Positions 28,835 through 36,981 are shown, numbered from the stretch's first letter. The stretch is DNA of 54,527 bases from Slackia sp. (GCA_030525985.1 JAUNDR010000007.1:1-54527); one strand, 5' to 3'. Made by a program: numbers and translations. Notes: generated from the letters alone by a model not told the origin.

Positions 28835-31800
28835 ATGAGCAAACCAATGGATCACATAGCCTATCTCTCTCAAGAGATCGGGCCGCGTCCTGCAGGTACG
28901 GAGGAAGAGCAGCAGGCTGCTCTCTATATCACCGATCGCTTCCAGAAGGAAACGGGTCTCTCTGTCGCCATCGAAGATTTCACGTGCAGCTCGGATGCTT
29001 CCATGCCCGAGCTCATCTGCTATATCGTGACCATCGTCGCGGTTCTTCTGGGCCTTTTCCTTCCCGTCGCCGTTATTCCCGCCGTCTTGGCGTCGGTGCT
29101 TTCCGCCGCCGTCTTCGTGGCGGAGCGCTTCGACAAACCGCTGCTCTCGCAGCTTTTCATGAAAGGCGTCAGCCAGAACGTCGTGGCGAAATACGAGCCC
29201 GCCCACGACCCCGACGGCGCCGGCCCGCGTCGCCGCAAGGTCATCGTGGTGGCGAATTACGACAGCGGCAAGGTGAGGCACGACCTTTCCGGGTTCCTGC
29301 CGTCCATCAGGCGTCCGCTGCAGTATGCGGCGCTCGGCTCGATGTGCCTGCTTCCCCTCATGCTGCTTATCCGCCAGTTCGCCTTCGCGGGCGAGGGCGT
29401 GGGCGCCACGGTGTGCCTGGTCCTTTCCCTCGTGCTGCTGGCGATCGTCGCCGTCCCCGTCGTCTTCATCGCGCTTGAAAGGTTCTCTCCTTACAACGAG
29501 GGTGCCAATTCGAACGCTTCGGGTATCGCGGTCATGCTCGAGGTGGCCCGCCGTATCGGCAGCGGAGAGGCGGCAAGCGAATTCGCCGCCGACGGCGTGA
29601 TGCACGACGAGGAGGCCGCCCGCGCCGCAGGCGTCGTTCCCGATGGCGCCACCATTTCGTACGAACGCGCCGCAGATGCCTCGGGCGTTGCCAATGCCGC
29701 CGAGGCCCTTGCCGAGGCGGGTGCGTCCCATAAGCCCCATGCCGCCTCGAGCGCTCCGATCGACACGCTTGCGGCCGCCGCCGCCAAAGCCGCCGAATTG
29801 CACGAGGCCGCCGAGGCTGCAGAAGCCGCCCGTCGCGAGCAGGAAGAGGCGGAGCGTCTCGCTGCCGAACTCGAAGCCCAGCAGCGCGCCCTCGAGGAAG
29901 AGGAGATGCGTCTCGCCGCCGAAGCCGCCGCGGCGAAGCCGGTGCATACCGTGCCCGAGTGGTATCTCAAGGCGACGGAGAAGGCCCGCAAAAGCGAGCC
30001 GCTCTCGAAGGAGAGCGAATCGTCGTATCGTTCGCGTTATGCCGATTTCCCCGATGAGCGACGCATTGTCGAGGAAGAGGTCATCGCCGAAGACGAGCCC
30101 GTCGAAATTTGCGAGATTTCCGGTTCCGAAGAGCCCGTTCCCTACGAAGAGGATTCGAATATTCCCGAGGCGGACGAGCAGGTCGATGCCACGCAAGACG
30201 ATGCGGAGCAGCCTGTGTGCGAAGACGGCGTAGAGCTTGCTGCCGATGAGCAGAGCGAGGAAACGCCGGACTCTGAGGTCGAGCAGAGCGCTGAAGAGGT
30301 GCCCGCGCCGTCCGACGAAGAAGAGCAGGAATCGGCCGAGGATGCCGCAAAGGCCGACGACGGGGACGTTCCCACCGACGCCGTGGAGGCGGACGCCTCG
30401 GCGACGACGGCTTTGGCGCCTGTCGAGGCGGGCACTCTCGACCTGGACGCGCTGCGCGCCGCAGCCGCTGCCGACGATATCGTTCAGGATGCCGAGGACG
30501 CTGCCGACGAGCAGCCCTCTGCCGTGGAAATCGCCGAAGAAAGCGATTCGCAGGAAGATGCCCCTCAGACGGTCGAGGCCGCCGAGGCCGATTCTGCCGC
30601 GACGAGCCGTCTGCCGCAGATGATGTATTACAAGGAGCCCGAGGATCGTTCCGAGGAAATGCGCGACCGCGCCCTTAAGGAGCGTTCTGTCGTCACCTTG
30701 ACCGATGACGAGGTCCAAGATATAGCGGTGCAGGTCGAAGAGGCTCAGCCGCCTGCGTCCTCGGCTCAGGTCGTCTCCATTCTCGGCGACGAGCCGCCCG
30801 CGCAGGAGATTCCTGCGGACGGCCAGGTGCAGGAGACGCCCACGGCACAGCCCGTCGAAGAGCGCGATTCTGCGGCGAACTCCGCGGAGTCGACGGCGAT
30901 GTTGCCGATCAGCCCCGTTGTGCCGCAGTCCATGCAGGTGCCCGCGATGCCGACGGTTGCCGGCGAAGGCGGACAGCCCGTCGTCGCGCGCATTCCCGTC
31001 GTCGACCTTCCGAGCATCACGCTTCCGTCCGCTCCGATCGACCCCAAGCCCGTCGCCTTCGACGACCTTCGTCAGCGCGCGCCGCTTGCCAGCGTTGCCG
31101 AATCGGACGGCAAGCAGGCCGCCAAAGACCTTCTTTCCATCAGCCTGCCCTCTATCGGCGAGCCGGCGGATGCAACGGGGTCTTCCGTTCGCGCCGACGC
31201 TTCGGGTCCGCAGCAGAATACCAGCGTGAGCGTGACCGGATCGTTCGCTCCCATCGGCGCTCTCGGGGTCGATCCGGTGGGCGACGAGTTGATTCAGGAT
31301 GTCGATCCCGACGAGGTGTATGTTGACGATGCCGACGATTCGGTATTCGAAGAGGAGTTCACCGAGACAGGCGCTTTCGCGGGACCCGGCTATGTCGAAA
31401 TGCCGCAATCGCGCGTCGGCCGCTTCTTCGGCAAGTTCCGCCGCAAGAAGAAGAACAAAGAGGAAGAGAAGACCGCGCACGAGTGGCTTGACGTGGACGA
31501 GGATTTCGATGCTCGCTCCGCAGGCAAGGCGCGCGGCAGCTGGGAGAGCTTCCGCGAAGAGGAAGACGACTGGCAGGGCGGCGCATTCGGCGGCGAGCGT
31601 CATGACGAGGCCGACGTCGAGCACGACCACCGTATCCGCCTGAACGCGCCGGTCGTATCCCACGATGCATTCGCAGCAGCGCTTGCCGCGGCGAATGCCG
31701 CCGCCGAGGCGAAGGGCGAAAAGCCCGTCACCGACGAAACCGTCTGCGAAGAGGATATGCAGCAGATTTATTCGTTCGCTGCGGGCGATATCAACACCGA

Positions 31801-32227
31801 GGTTTGGTTCGTCGCCCTGGGTTCCGAGCTTGCGGGCAACGGCGGCATCAAGGCGTTTTTGGCGGAGCATGCCTCCGACATGCGCGGGGCCGTGATCGTG
31901 AACCTCGAATCCTTGGGCGCGGGAACCCTCTCGTACCTCGAGAAGGAAGGCGAGCTCAAGCAGACGTCGTGCTCGCCGCGCATGAAGCGCTTCATCCGCA
32001 AGGCTTCGCAGGCGTCGGGCATCGGCGTTGCCGCCAGCAAGCTGGATTGGCGCGAGAGCGCTGCCAGCTATGCGCAGAAGCATCGTTTGCAGGCGATGAC
32101 CGTCGTCGGCATGGATGGCAACAAGCCCGCTTTCTACGGCGAGGCCGACGATGTCATCGAGAACATCGATCCGGGCTCGCTGGACAAGAGCGCCGATGTG
32201 ATCATCGAGCTTTTGAAGAACATCTAA
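28835..32227 (+). CDS. Membrane protein with split, degenerate M28 peptidase domain and acidic insert
   Basis: A 1130-residue protein. Residues 1-236 resemble the first half of an M28 aminopeptidase (MDHIAYLSQEIGPRPAGTEEEQ at the start) with two membrane hairpins, about 57-90 and 165-213. Residues 237-940 are an Ala/Glu/Asp-rich low-complexity insert that begins with a coiled coil (EAAEAAEAARREQEEAERLA) and is then strongly acidic. Residues 950-1130 match the second half of M28. The zinc site is lost: the His of AHYDS is N141, the Asp of GANDNASG is S226, the catalytic Glu pair is S997-E998, the Asp ligand is E1025, and the last His is G1102. The fold is therefore probably kept as a non-enzymatic module at the membrane. 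AGAAGGA precedes ATG; a strong terminator follows. Function is unknown. Confidence 0.82.
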   Translation: MSKPMDHIAYLSQEIGPRPAGTEEEQQAALYITDRFQKETGLSVAIEDFTCSSDASMPELICYIVTIVAVLLGLFLPVAVIPAVLASVLSAAVFVAERFDKPLLSQLFMKGVSQNVVAKYEPAHDPDGAGPRRRKVIVVANYDSGKVRHDLSGFLPSIRRPLQYAALGSMCLLPLMLLIRQFAFAGEGVGATVCLVLSLVLLAIVAVPVVFIALERFSPYNEGANSNASGIAVMLEVARRIGSGEAASEFAADGVMHDEEAARAAGVVPDGATISYERAADASGVANAAEALAEAGASHKPHAASSAPIDTLAAAAAKAAELHEAAEAAEAARREQEEAERLAAELEAQQRALEEEEMRLAAEAAAAKPVHTVPEWYLKATEKARKSEPLSKESESSYRSRYADFPDERRIVEEEVIAEDEPVEICEISGSEEPVPYEEDSNIPEADEQVDATQDDAEQPVCEDGVELAADEQSEETPDSEVEQSAEEVPAPSDEEEQESAEDAAKADDGDVPTDAVEADASATTALAPVEAGTLDLDALRAAAAADDIVQDAEDAADEQPSAVEIAEESDSQEDAPQTVEAAEADSAATSRLPQMMYYKEPEDRSEEMRDRALKERSVVTLTDDEVQDIAVQVEEAQPPASSAQVVSILGDEPPAQEIPADGQVQETPTAQPVEERDSAANSAESTAMLPISPVVPQSMQVPAMPTVAGEGGQPVVARIPVVDLPSITLPSAPIDPKPVAFDDLRQRAPLASVAESDGKQAAKDLLSISLPSIGEPADATGSSVRADASGPQQNTSVSVTGSFAPIGALGVDPVGDELIQDVDPDEVYVDDADDSVFEEEFTETGAFAGPGYVEMPQSRVGRFFGKFRRKKKNKEEEKTAHEWLDVDEDFDARSAGKARGSWESFREEEDDWQGGAFGGERHDEADVEHDHRIRLNAPVVSHDAFAAALAAANAAAEAKGEKPVTDETVCEEDMQQIYSFAAGDINTEVWFVALGSELAGNGGIKAFLAEHASDMRGAVIVNLESLGAGTLSYLEKEGELKQTSCSPRMKRFIRKASQASGIGVAASKLDWRESAASYAQKHRLQAMTVVGMDGNKPAFYGEADDVIENIDPGSLDKSADVIIELLKNI

Positions 32228-32238
32228 GCATCCGCATG

Positions 32239-32266
32239 AAAGACCGCGTTTCGACGCGGTCTTTTT
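32239..32266 (+). terminator. Intrinsic terminator of the M28-like gene
   Basis: AAAGACCGCG (32239-32248) and CGCGGTCTTT (32255-32264) form a perfect 10-bp stem with a six-base loop and continue into T. Confidence 0.93.
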
Positions 32267-32403
32267 TCGTAACGCTGCTCATCGGCGGATATAAGGATTT
32301 TCAGGCTCCTTGAGGTCAAGTGCGCTATCATGAATCGGGTTGGAGGGCGTTTCATCGTAAGGCGTCCGTGGGATATGTTTCCGAATACGGTTTGGAGGTA
32401 CCA

Positions 32404-32553
32404 ATGGCGATCGAGGCATATTGCGTGAAGTGCAAGGCCAAAAAAGTCATGCAGGATCCCGTCGAGGGCACTACGAAAAACGGCAAGCCGATCACGAAGG
32501 GCAAATGCCCCGACTGCGGCACCACGATCTGCCGCATCGGCGCTGCGAAATAA
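32404..32553 (+). CDS. Small zinc-ribbon protein (DUF5679-like)
   Basis: A 49-residue protein with one four-cysteine zinc ribbon: CVKCKAKK at residues 7-14 and CPDCGTT near 35-41, separated by VMQDPVEGTTKNGKPITKGK. This matches small DUF5679 proteins common in Actinobacteria and Chloroflexi. Their function is not known; the ribbon may bind nucleic acid or protein. ATG at 32404 is favoured by GGAGGT five bases upstream. An upstream in-frame ATG at 32320 lacks a site and would add unrelated residues. Confidence 0.85.
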   Translation: MAIEAYCVKCKAKKVMQDPVEGTTKNGKPITKGKCPDCGTTICRIGAAK

Positions 32554-32632
32554 CAATCGCGCCGCGCTTTCTCGTGAACGTATCCGAAGAAAGCGTTATA
32601 CTGAATGTCCTGCCGCTTAAACGGCATGATAT

Positions 32633-32707
32633 GCGGGTGTGGCCAAGTGGTAAGGCAAAAGCTTCCCAAGCTTTCATTCGCGGGTTCGAGTCCCGTCACC
32701 CGCTCCA
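32633..32707 (+). tRNA. tRNA-Gly (anticodon CCC)
   Basis: A 75-base gene with acceptor stem GCGGGTG/CACCCGC, an anticodon loop TTCCCAA between AAAGC and GCTTT, a T loop TTCGAGT and encoded CCA. Confidence 0.96.
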
Positions 32708-32716
32708 TCGAAAACG

Positions 32717-32748
32717 AATGCCCGTCGGTTATCCGGCGGGCATTTTTT
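32717..32748. terminator. Terminator of tRNA-Gly, shared with convergent cyclo-ligase gene
   Basis: AATGCCCGTCGG (32717-32728) and CCGGCGGGCATT (32733-32744) pair with one G-U, followed by TTTT. The T-run overlaps the stop codon of the opposing gene. Confidence 0.88.
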
Positions 32749-33479
32749 CATGCGAAGACGATCGCAGGCAAGGCGATGTCATGCGGTTCCGTGGGAACGT
32801 GCTCGACCATTTGCTCGGCGAATCCGACGCCTACGACGGCGCACGATGGCGAAAGGCGGGAGAGATAGGCGTCGTAATTGCCGCCGCCGTATCCGAGGCG
32901 GTTGCATTGCTCGTCGAATCCGACGAGCGGCACGACGATCGCCCCGATTTCATCGGGGGCCACGATGGGGAATGCGGTCAGCGAAGGGTCGTCTTCGGCG
33001 AAGCGCTTGAGAGGGTTTTCCGCGAACGGCGCGCTTCCGTTGCGCCAGAATCCCTCTTTCACCTCGCGCATATACATGGGAAGGTCGTACGCGCCTTTGA
33101 CGTTCATGCAGGGGAATGCCACGCGCACGCCGGCAGCATAGCAGGCGTCGATAAGCGGATCGAGGCGAATTTCTTCAGGAAACGCCGCATAAACGGCGAT
33201 GATGGAAATGGCCTCATGCTGCTGCTTCAAGGTTGCCTCGTTGCCGGAGTGCAAGACGGTTGCTTGGAGCGGCTTATGTTTGTCGAAGGAACCGACGAGT
33301 CTGCCGTTCTGCAAGTCGAAGGCTTGTCCGATGCCGCATAATCGCGCGATTTCAGCGCAGGCGGCTTGAGACTTCATTTCCCTCTCATGGCCCTCCATTG
33401 CTTTCCTTATGGCGAAGATACGCTGTCTTACCAGGCGTTTTTGTGTCGAGATGTCGAACTGCGGCGTCGATGCGTCCAT
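32748..33479 (-). CDS. 5-formyltetrahydrofolate cyclo-ligase
   Basis: A 243-residue enzyme that converts 5-formyl-THF to 5,10-methenyl-THF with ATP, returning the inhibitory storage form to the one-carbon pool. An N-terminal basic helix KRLVRQRIFAIRKAM is followed by VYAAFPEEIRLDPLI and VRVAFPCMNVKG. The C-terminal signature is IVVPLVGFDEQCNRLGYGGGNYDAYL, where GYGGG binds the ATP phosphate. ATG at 33479 is preferred because AGAGG lies five bases upstream; an in-frame ATG at 33509 has no clear ribosome site and would add ten residues. The gene converges with tRNA-Gly and shares its terminator. Confidence 0.88.
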   Translation of the reverse strand: MDASTPQFDISTQKRLVRQRIFAIRKAMEGHEREMKSQAACAEIARLCGIGQAFDLQNGRLVGSFDKHKPLQATVLHSGNEATLKQQHEAISIIAVYAAFPEEIRLDPLIDACYAAGVRVAFPCMNVKGAYDLPMYMREVKEGFWRNGSAPFAENPLKRFAEDDPSLTAFPIVAPDEIGAIVVPLVGFDEQCNRLGYGGGNYDAYLSRLSPSCAVVGVGFAEQMVEHVPTEPHDIALPAIVFA

Positions 33480-33561
33480 TGCTGCCTCTTTCGTTTCGAA
33501 CGGATTCATTCACGAAGAAGGAATATACGGAACGAAAAATGAGAAAAAATGAAATTCCCAT

Positions 33562-33590
33562 TTGACAAAACAAATCGTCGGGGTTATTAT
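33562..33590 (+). promoter_or_regulatory. Consensus promoter of tRNA-Arg copy 1
   Basis: TTGACA (33562-33567), 17-base spacer, TATTAT (33585-33590), 18 bases before the tRNA. Confidence 0.9.
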
Positions 33591-33608
33591 AACCAAGATC
33601 TTTGAGAT

Positions 33609-33685
33609 GCGCCGTTACCTCAGCTGGATAGAGGGACTGACTACGAATCAGTACGTCGGGGGTTCGAATCCCTCACGGCGCACCA
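33609..33685 (+). tRNA. tRNA-Arg (anticodon ACG), copy 1
   Basis: A 77-base gene with acceptor GCGCCGT/ACGGCGC, anticodon loop CTACGAA between ACTGA and TCAGT, T loop TTCGAAT and encoded CCA. It is identical to the copy at 33984. Confidence 0.97.
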
Positions 33686-33694
33686 CTTGAATTC

Positions 33695-33719
33695 AAACCG
33701 CCTTCGGGCGGTTTTTTTT
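33695..33719 (+). terminator. Terminator of tRNA-Arg copy 1
   Basis: AACCGCC and GGCGGTT flank TTCG and are followed by six T. Confidence 0.92.
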
Positions 33720-33756
33720 GTTTCTTGTCGAATAATCTGATCGAACCCCGGGAGGG

Positions 33757-33781
33757 CGAAACAACCCGGTGGGTTGTTTCG
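33757..33781. repeat. Perfect 11-bp hairpin in tRNA-Arg spacer
   Basis: CGAAACAACCC pairs exactly with GGGTTGTTTCG around a GGT loop. It lies between the two tRNA-Arg genes. Confidence 0.7.
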
Positions 33782-33835
33782 GTCCGAGCACGGAGAAGCC
33801 GAGCGCAGGGCAGCGCATGCGTTTCGCATACGCAA

Positions 33836-33854
33836 TCGAATCCCTCACGGCGCA
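33836..33854 (+). pseudogene. tRNA-Arg 3'-end remnant
   Basis: TCGAATCCCTCACGGCGCA is the exact 3' 19 bases (before CCA) of the flanking tRNA-Arg genes, without a tRNA body upstream. It is followed at 33869 by the same CCGCCTCCGGGCGG type terminator as copy 1. It is either the stump of a third tRNA-Arg gene or an attachment-site scar left by an integrated element. Just upstream an imperfect hairpin (GCGCATGCG, CGCATACGC) replaces the tRNA body. Confidence 0.75.
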
Positions 33855-33868
33855 TTATGGGAACCGAC

Positions 33869-33889
33869 ACCGCCTCCGGGCGGTTCTTT
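33869..33889 (+). terminator. Terminator after the tRNA-Arg remnant
   Basis: ACCGCC (33869-33874) and GGCGGT (33879-33884) flank TCCG, followed by TCTTT. Confidence 0.7.
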
Positions 33890-33934
33890 GTTGTTCAGGT
33901 CTGTCGAGCCCTGTGAATCTTCGTCATAAATGTT

Positions 33935-33963
33935 TTGACAGCCAAGCATCGACCCGGTATGCT
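33935..33963 (+). promoter_or_regulatory. Consensus promoter of tRNA-Arg copy 2
   Basis: TTGACA (33935-33940), 17-base spacer, TATGCT (33958-33963), 20 bases before the tRNA. The promoter differs in sequence from that of copy 1. Confidence 0.88.
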
Positions 33964-33983
33964 TATCAAGCTGCTTTTGAGAT

Positions 33984-34060
33984 GCGCCGTTACCTCAGCT
34001 GGATAGAGGGACTGACTACGAATCAGTACGTCGGGGGTTCGAATCCCTCACGGCGCACCA
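33984..34060 (+). tRNA. tRNA-Arg (anticodon ACG), copy 2
   Basis: Identical over 77 bases to the gene at 33609, including the TTTGAGAT just upstream. CCA is encoded. Confidence 0.97.
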
Positions 34061-34083
34061 CTTTTTCAAGGTGAGGCAGTTGC

Positions 34084-34104
34084 GGCGCGAAAGCGCCTTT
34101 TTTT
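34084..34104 (+). terminator. Terminator of tRNA-Arg copy 2
   Basis: GGCGC-GAAA-GCGCC (34084-34097) followed by seven T. Confidence 0.93.
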
Positions 34105-34215
34105 ATTTAGGGAGAAAAGGTTCGATTTGAAGGTTCGAAAACACAACAACCGTTTGATGTAGCCTTGCTTCCGCCCTTCGTGCGCAGCAGGGCCGCTGGC
34201 ACATGAAGGGGATCT

Positions 34216-35565
34216 ATGTTTTATCTGACCAACATGCTCGGTCGTCCCGTGTATGACTCCACGGGCGAAAAACTCGGCACCGTTTCCGACCTGGCGATTT
34301 CCACCGGCGAGGTGTTTCCTCGCATCACTTCGTTGGCGTTTCGCGGCCCGGGCCGCACGCCGTTCATGATCAGTTGGCGCAAATACGTCGACGATTTCAG
34401 CGAAGACGAGGTCACGCTCAACACCGAGTCGTACAACATCCGTTTCAGCTATCTGCAGCCGACCGAGGTTCTTCTCGCGCGCGATTTGCTCGATCAGCAA
34501 ATCGTCGACACGCAGGGCCTTAAGGTCGTTCGCGTCAACGACCTCAAGCTTTCGCCGTCCGGATCGCAATTGCGCCTGCTCGGCGCCGAAGTGGGCGTGC
34601 GCGGCATTCTGCGCGGTCTGCATCCGCTTCTCGAAAAGGCGGTCGTTTCCGTCGCCAAGGTGTTCAACAAGAAGGTCGAAGAGAAGATCATCGCCTGGAA
34701 TTACATGGATCTTCTCGACCGCGACTTGTCGAAGGTCAAGCTTTCCGTGACGCATAAGCGTCTCGACGAGCTGCACCCCGCCGACGTCGCCGATATTTTG
34801 GAGCAGCTCGACCCCAAGCAGCGCGCCGAGGTGTTCAAGCATATCGACGACACGCGCTCGGCGGAAATCATCGCCGAGCTCGAAGACGAATTCCAGGCGG
34901 AAACCCTCGACGACATGGACGATCGCGAGGTTTCGGGCCTGTTGGGGCAGATGGACCCCGACGATGCGGCCGACATCATCCGCGATCTTCCGTACGAGAA
35001 GGCGGAGACGCTGCTGCGCCTGATGGGCGTGGAGGATGCCGCCGAAATCAGGAGGCTTCTGGGTTATCGCGACGATACGGCGGGCGGCATGATGACCACG
35101 CAGTTCGTCGCTCTGAGCGAAGACGACACCGTGGGCGATGCCATCGAGACGCTTCGCGGGCTCGACGAGGATTTTCCTACGGTCCATTTCGTCTATGTGC
35201 TCGAAGAGGACAGCGAGAAGCTCGTCGGCGTCATGTCGATGCGCACGCTCGTCCTTGCGCATAACGACACGCGTTTGGGCGATGTCATGTACACCGATGT
35301 CATAACCGTATCGCCCGACGAGGACGAAGAAGAAGTGGCGTCCGACATCTCCAAATACGACATGGTCGCTTTGCCGGTCGTCGACGAGGGCGGGCACATG
35401 TTGGGCCTCGTCACGGTCGACGACGCGTTGGACGTCATCGAGGAAAGCACCGAAACCGAGAAAACCACGAACCTGTGGATGAAGGTGGCGCTCGGCGTGT
35501 GCGGCGGCGTGATGTTTCTGGCCCTTTATACGGCGGTCATCATGCGAATCATGGAGGTGGGCTGA
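34216..35565 (+). CDS. PRC-barrel/MgtE-N/CBS-domain protein, putative Mg2+ sensor subunit
   Basis: A 449-residue protein. Residues 1-140 hold two PRC-barrel-like halves (LGRPVYDSTGEKLGTVSDL and DQQIVDTQGLKVVRVNDL). Residues about 180-285 are an MgtE N domain of helical repeats (LHPADVADILEQLDPKQRAEV, MDPDDAADIIRDLPYEKA). Residues about 288-410 hold two CBS domains (DTAGGMMTTQFVALSEDDTV; DVMYTDVITVSPDEDEEE). One membrane helix ends the chain (about 422-443, VALGVCGGVMFLALYTAVIM). In MgtE the N and CBS domains sense cytosolic Mg2+ and close a five-helix pore; here the pore is missing. The stop overlaps the ATG of an NRAMP-like transporter by one base, so the two are almost certainly made together. 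AAGGGG precedes ATG. Confidence 0.9.
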   Translation: MFYLTNMLGRPVYDSTGEKLGTVSDLAISTGEVFPRITSLAFRGPGRTPFMISWRKYVDDFSEDEVTLNTESYNIRFSYLQPTEVLLARDLLDQQIVDTQGLKVVRVNDLKLSPSGSQLRLLGAEVGVRGILRGLHPLLEKAVVSVAKVFNKKVEEKIIAWNYMDLLDRDLSKVKLSVTHKRLDELHPADVADILEQLDPKQRAEVFKHIDDTRSAEIIAELEDEFQAETLDDMDDREVSGLLGQMDPDDAADIIRDLPYEKAETLLRLMGVEDAAEIRRLLGYRDDTAGGMMTTQFVALSEDDTVGDAIETLRGLDEDFPTVHFVYVLEEDSEKLVGVMSMRTLVLAHNDTRLGDVMYTDVITVSPDEDEEEVASDISKYDMVALPVVDEGGHMLGLVTVDDALDVIEESTETEKTTNLWMKVALGVCGGVMFLALYTAVIMRIMEVG

Positions 35566-36920
35566 TGGCTGCGGTGAAGAAAGGCGCTTCGTACGAAGAG
35601 GTCATGCAGGCGGTCAGCGAAGGTGACCGCAGCGCCATCGAGGCCACGCAGGATGCGACGCTTGCGTCGTCCGACCGCGATTCGAAAAGGAAGCGCGCCA
35701 CCATCCTGCTGATCCTCGGCGCCATGGGTCCCGGCGTGGTGAGCGCCATGGCGGGCAACGACGCGGGCGGCATCTCCACCTATTCGACCGCCGGCGCCGA
35801 TTTCGGCTTCGCGGCATTGTGGGTCATTCCGGTGATGTGCGTGCTGCTGCTCGTGGTGCAGCTTACCGCCGCGCGCATGGGCGCCGTCACGGGCAAGGGC
35901 TTCGCCGCCTTGATTCGCGAGCGCTTCGGCATCCGTCTGACCGCGCTGGCGATGGGCGCGCTGCTCATCGGCAATGTGGCCACCACCTTCAGCGAGTTCG
36001 CCGGCATCGCCAGCGGCATGGAGCTGTTCGGCATCCCACGCTTTGCGAGCGTTCCCGTTGCGGCGCTGGTGGTGTGGTTGCTGGTGGTGAAGGGTAGCTA
36101 CAAGAGCGTCGAAAAGGTGTTTCTGGCGGTATCGCTCGTGTTCGTGACCTATGTCGTCGCGGCATTTCTTGCGGGCCCGAACTGGGGGGATGTGGCGCAC
36201 GCCACCATCGTTCCCCAAATACCCGCCGATCCGCATTTCGTTTCACTCGTCATCGCCATGATCGGCACCACCATCGCGCCGTGGATGATGTTTTTCACGC
36301 AGAGCAACGTGGTGGACAAAGGCGTGACCGACGATCCTCAGGACATGATGTTGCAGAAGGTCGACGTGACCACCGGCACCATCGTGGCGTGCATCGTCGC
36401 ATGGTTCATCATCATCACGACGGGAGCGGTGCTCTATCCGCAGGGAATCGCCGTCGATTCCGCCGCCGCGGCGGCGAACGCGCTTGCCCCGTTCGCGGGC
36501 GAATATGCGCAGATCCTTTTCGCCGCAGGTCTGACGGCGGCGAGCTTCCTGGCGGCTTGCGTGCTTCCGCTCACCACGTCGTTCGTTATCTGCGAGGCGT
36601 TCGGTTGGGAAGCGGGGGTCGATTTCACCTGGAAAGAAGCCCCTATGTTCAAGGGCATCTTCACTTCGGTCATCGTTTTCTCCGCCGTGGTGGTGCTCAT
36701 TCCGAACCTCGACCTGATGGGCATCATGCTGACCGCCCAGTTCATCAACGGCGTCATCTTGCCGGTGCTGCTCGTGTTCATGGCGCTGATCGCGGCCGAC
36801 AAGCGCATCATGGGAAAGCATGTCAGCACATGGGCGGGCAAGGCCGTCATCTGGGCTACGGTGGCCATCGTCACGGCGTTGACGGCGGCGTTGCTCGTCA
36901 TGCAGGTGCTCGGTCTATAA
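35565..36920 (+). CDS. NRAMP-related transporter, probable Mg2+ type (NRMT)
   Basis: A 451-residue membrane protein with about 11 helices of the SLC11/NRAMP fold. The helix 1 metal motif DPGN of Mn/Fe transporters reads DAGG here (D66-G69, in MAGNDAGGISTY), and the helix 6 motif ATVMPH reads TTIAPW (in AMIGTTIAPWMMFF). The soft-metal methionine, the asparagine and the histidine are thus all gone. These changes are the mark of NRAMP-related Mg2+ transporters, whose structurally studied member comes from Eggerthella lenta; Mg2+ (and Mn2+) uptake is therefore inferred instead of Fe/Mn symport. The soluble N-terminal 40 residues are polar. It overlaps the upstream MgtE-N/CBS gene by one base (TGATG). 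Substrate needs direct testing. Confidence 0.88.
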   Translation: MAAVKKGASYEEVMQAVSEGDRSAIEATQDATLASSDRDSKRKRATILLILGAMGPGVVSAMAGNDAGGISTYSTAGADFGFAALWVIPVMCVLLLVVQLTAARMGAVTGKGFAALIRERFGIRLTALAMGALLIGNVATTFSEFAGIASGMELFGIPRFASVPVAALVVWLLVVKGSYKSVEKVFLAVSLVFVTYVVAAFLAGPNWGDVAHATIVPQIPADPHFVSLVIAMIGTTIAPWMMFFTQSNVVDKGVTDDPQDMMLQKVDVTTGTIVACIVAWFIIITTGAVLYPQGIAVDSAAAAANALAPFAGEYAQILFAAGLTAASFLAACVLPLTTSFVICEAFGWEAGVDFTWKEAPMFKGIFTSVIVFSAVVVLIPNLDLMGIMLTAQFINGVILPVLLVFMALIAADKRIMGKHVSTWAGKAVIWATVAIVTALTAALLVMQVLGL

Positions 36921-36954
36921 GAGCCTGCAATCCGGGTATATTCGCGTTTTCGAA

Positions 36955-36981
36955 GGGCTCGTCGCATCGTGCGGCGGGCTC
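36955..36981 (+). terminator. Possible terminator after the NRMT gene
   Basis: GGGCTCGTCGCA and TGCGGCGGGCTC form a 12-bp stem with three G-U pairs and a TCG loop, followed by TTCGTCGTTTCG. The rest of the 339-base gap to serC (36982-37240) is GC-rich with open frames in all phases but no ribosome sites or recognisable gene. Confidence 0.5.

Noticed and set aside
28751..32083. 1110-codon antisense frame under the M28-like gene
   Set aside because: Low-complexity Gly/Arg/Leu mirror of the acidic insert; no start signal.
33757..33835. Degenerate full tRNA body before the 3' remnant
   Set aside because: The two hairpins do not fit D and anticodon arms and no anticodon loop can be drawn.
34105..34215. 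M-box Mg2+ riboswitch in front of the MgtE-N/CBS gene
   Set aside because: Expected from the Mg2+ context, but the conserved M-box blocks cannot be found in the 110-base leader.
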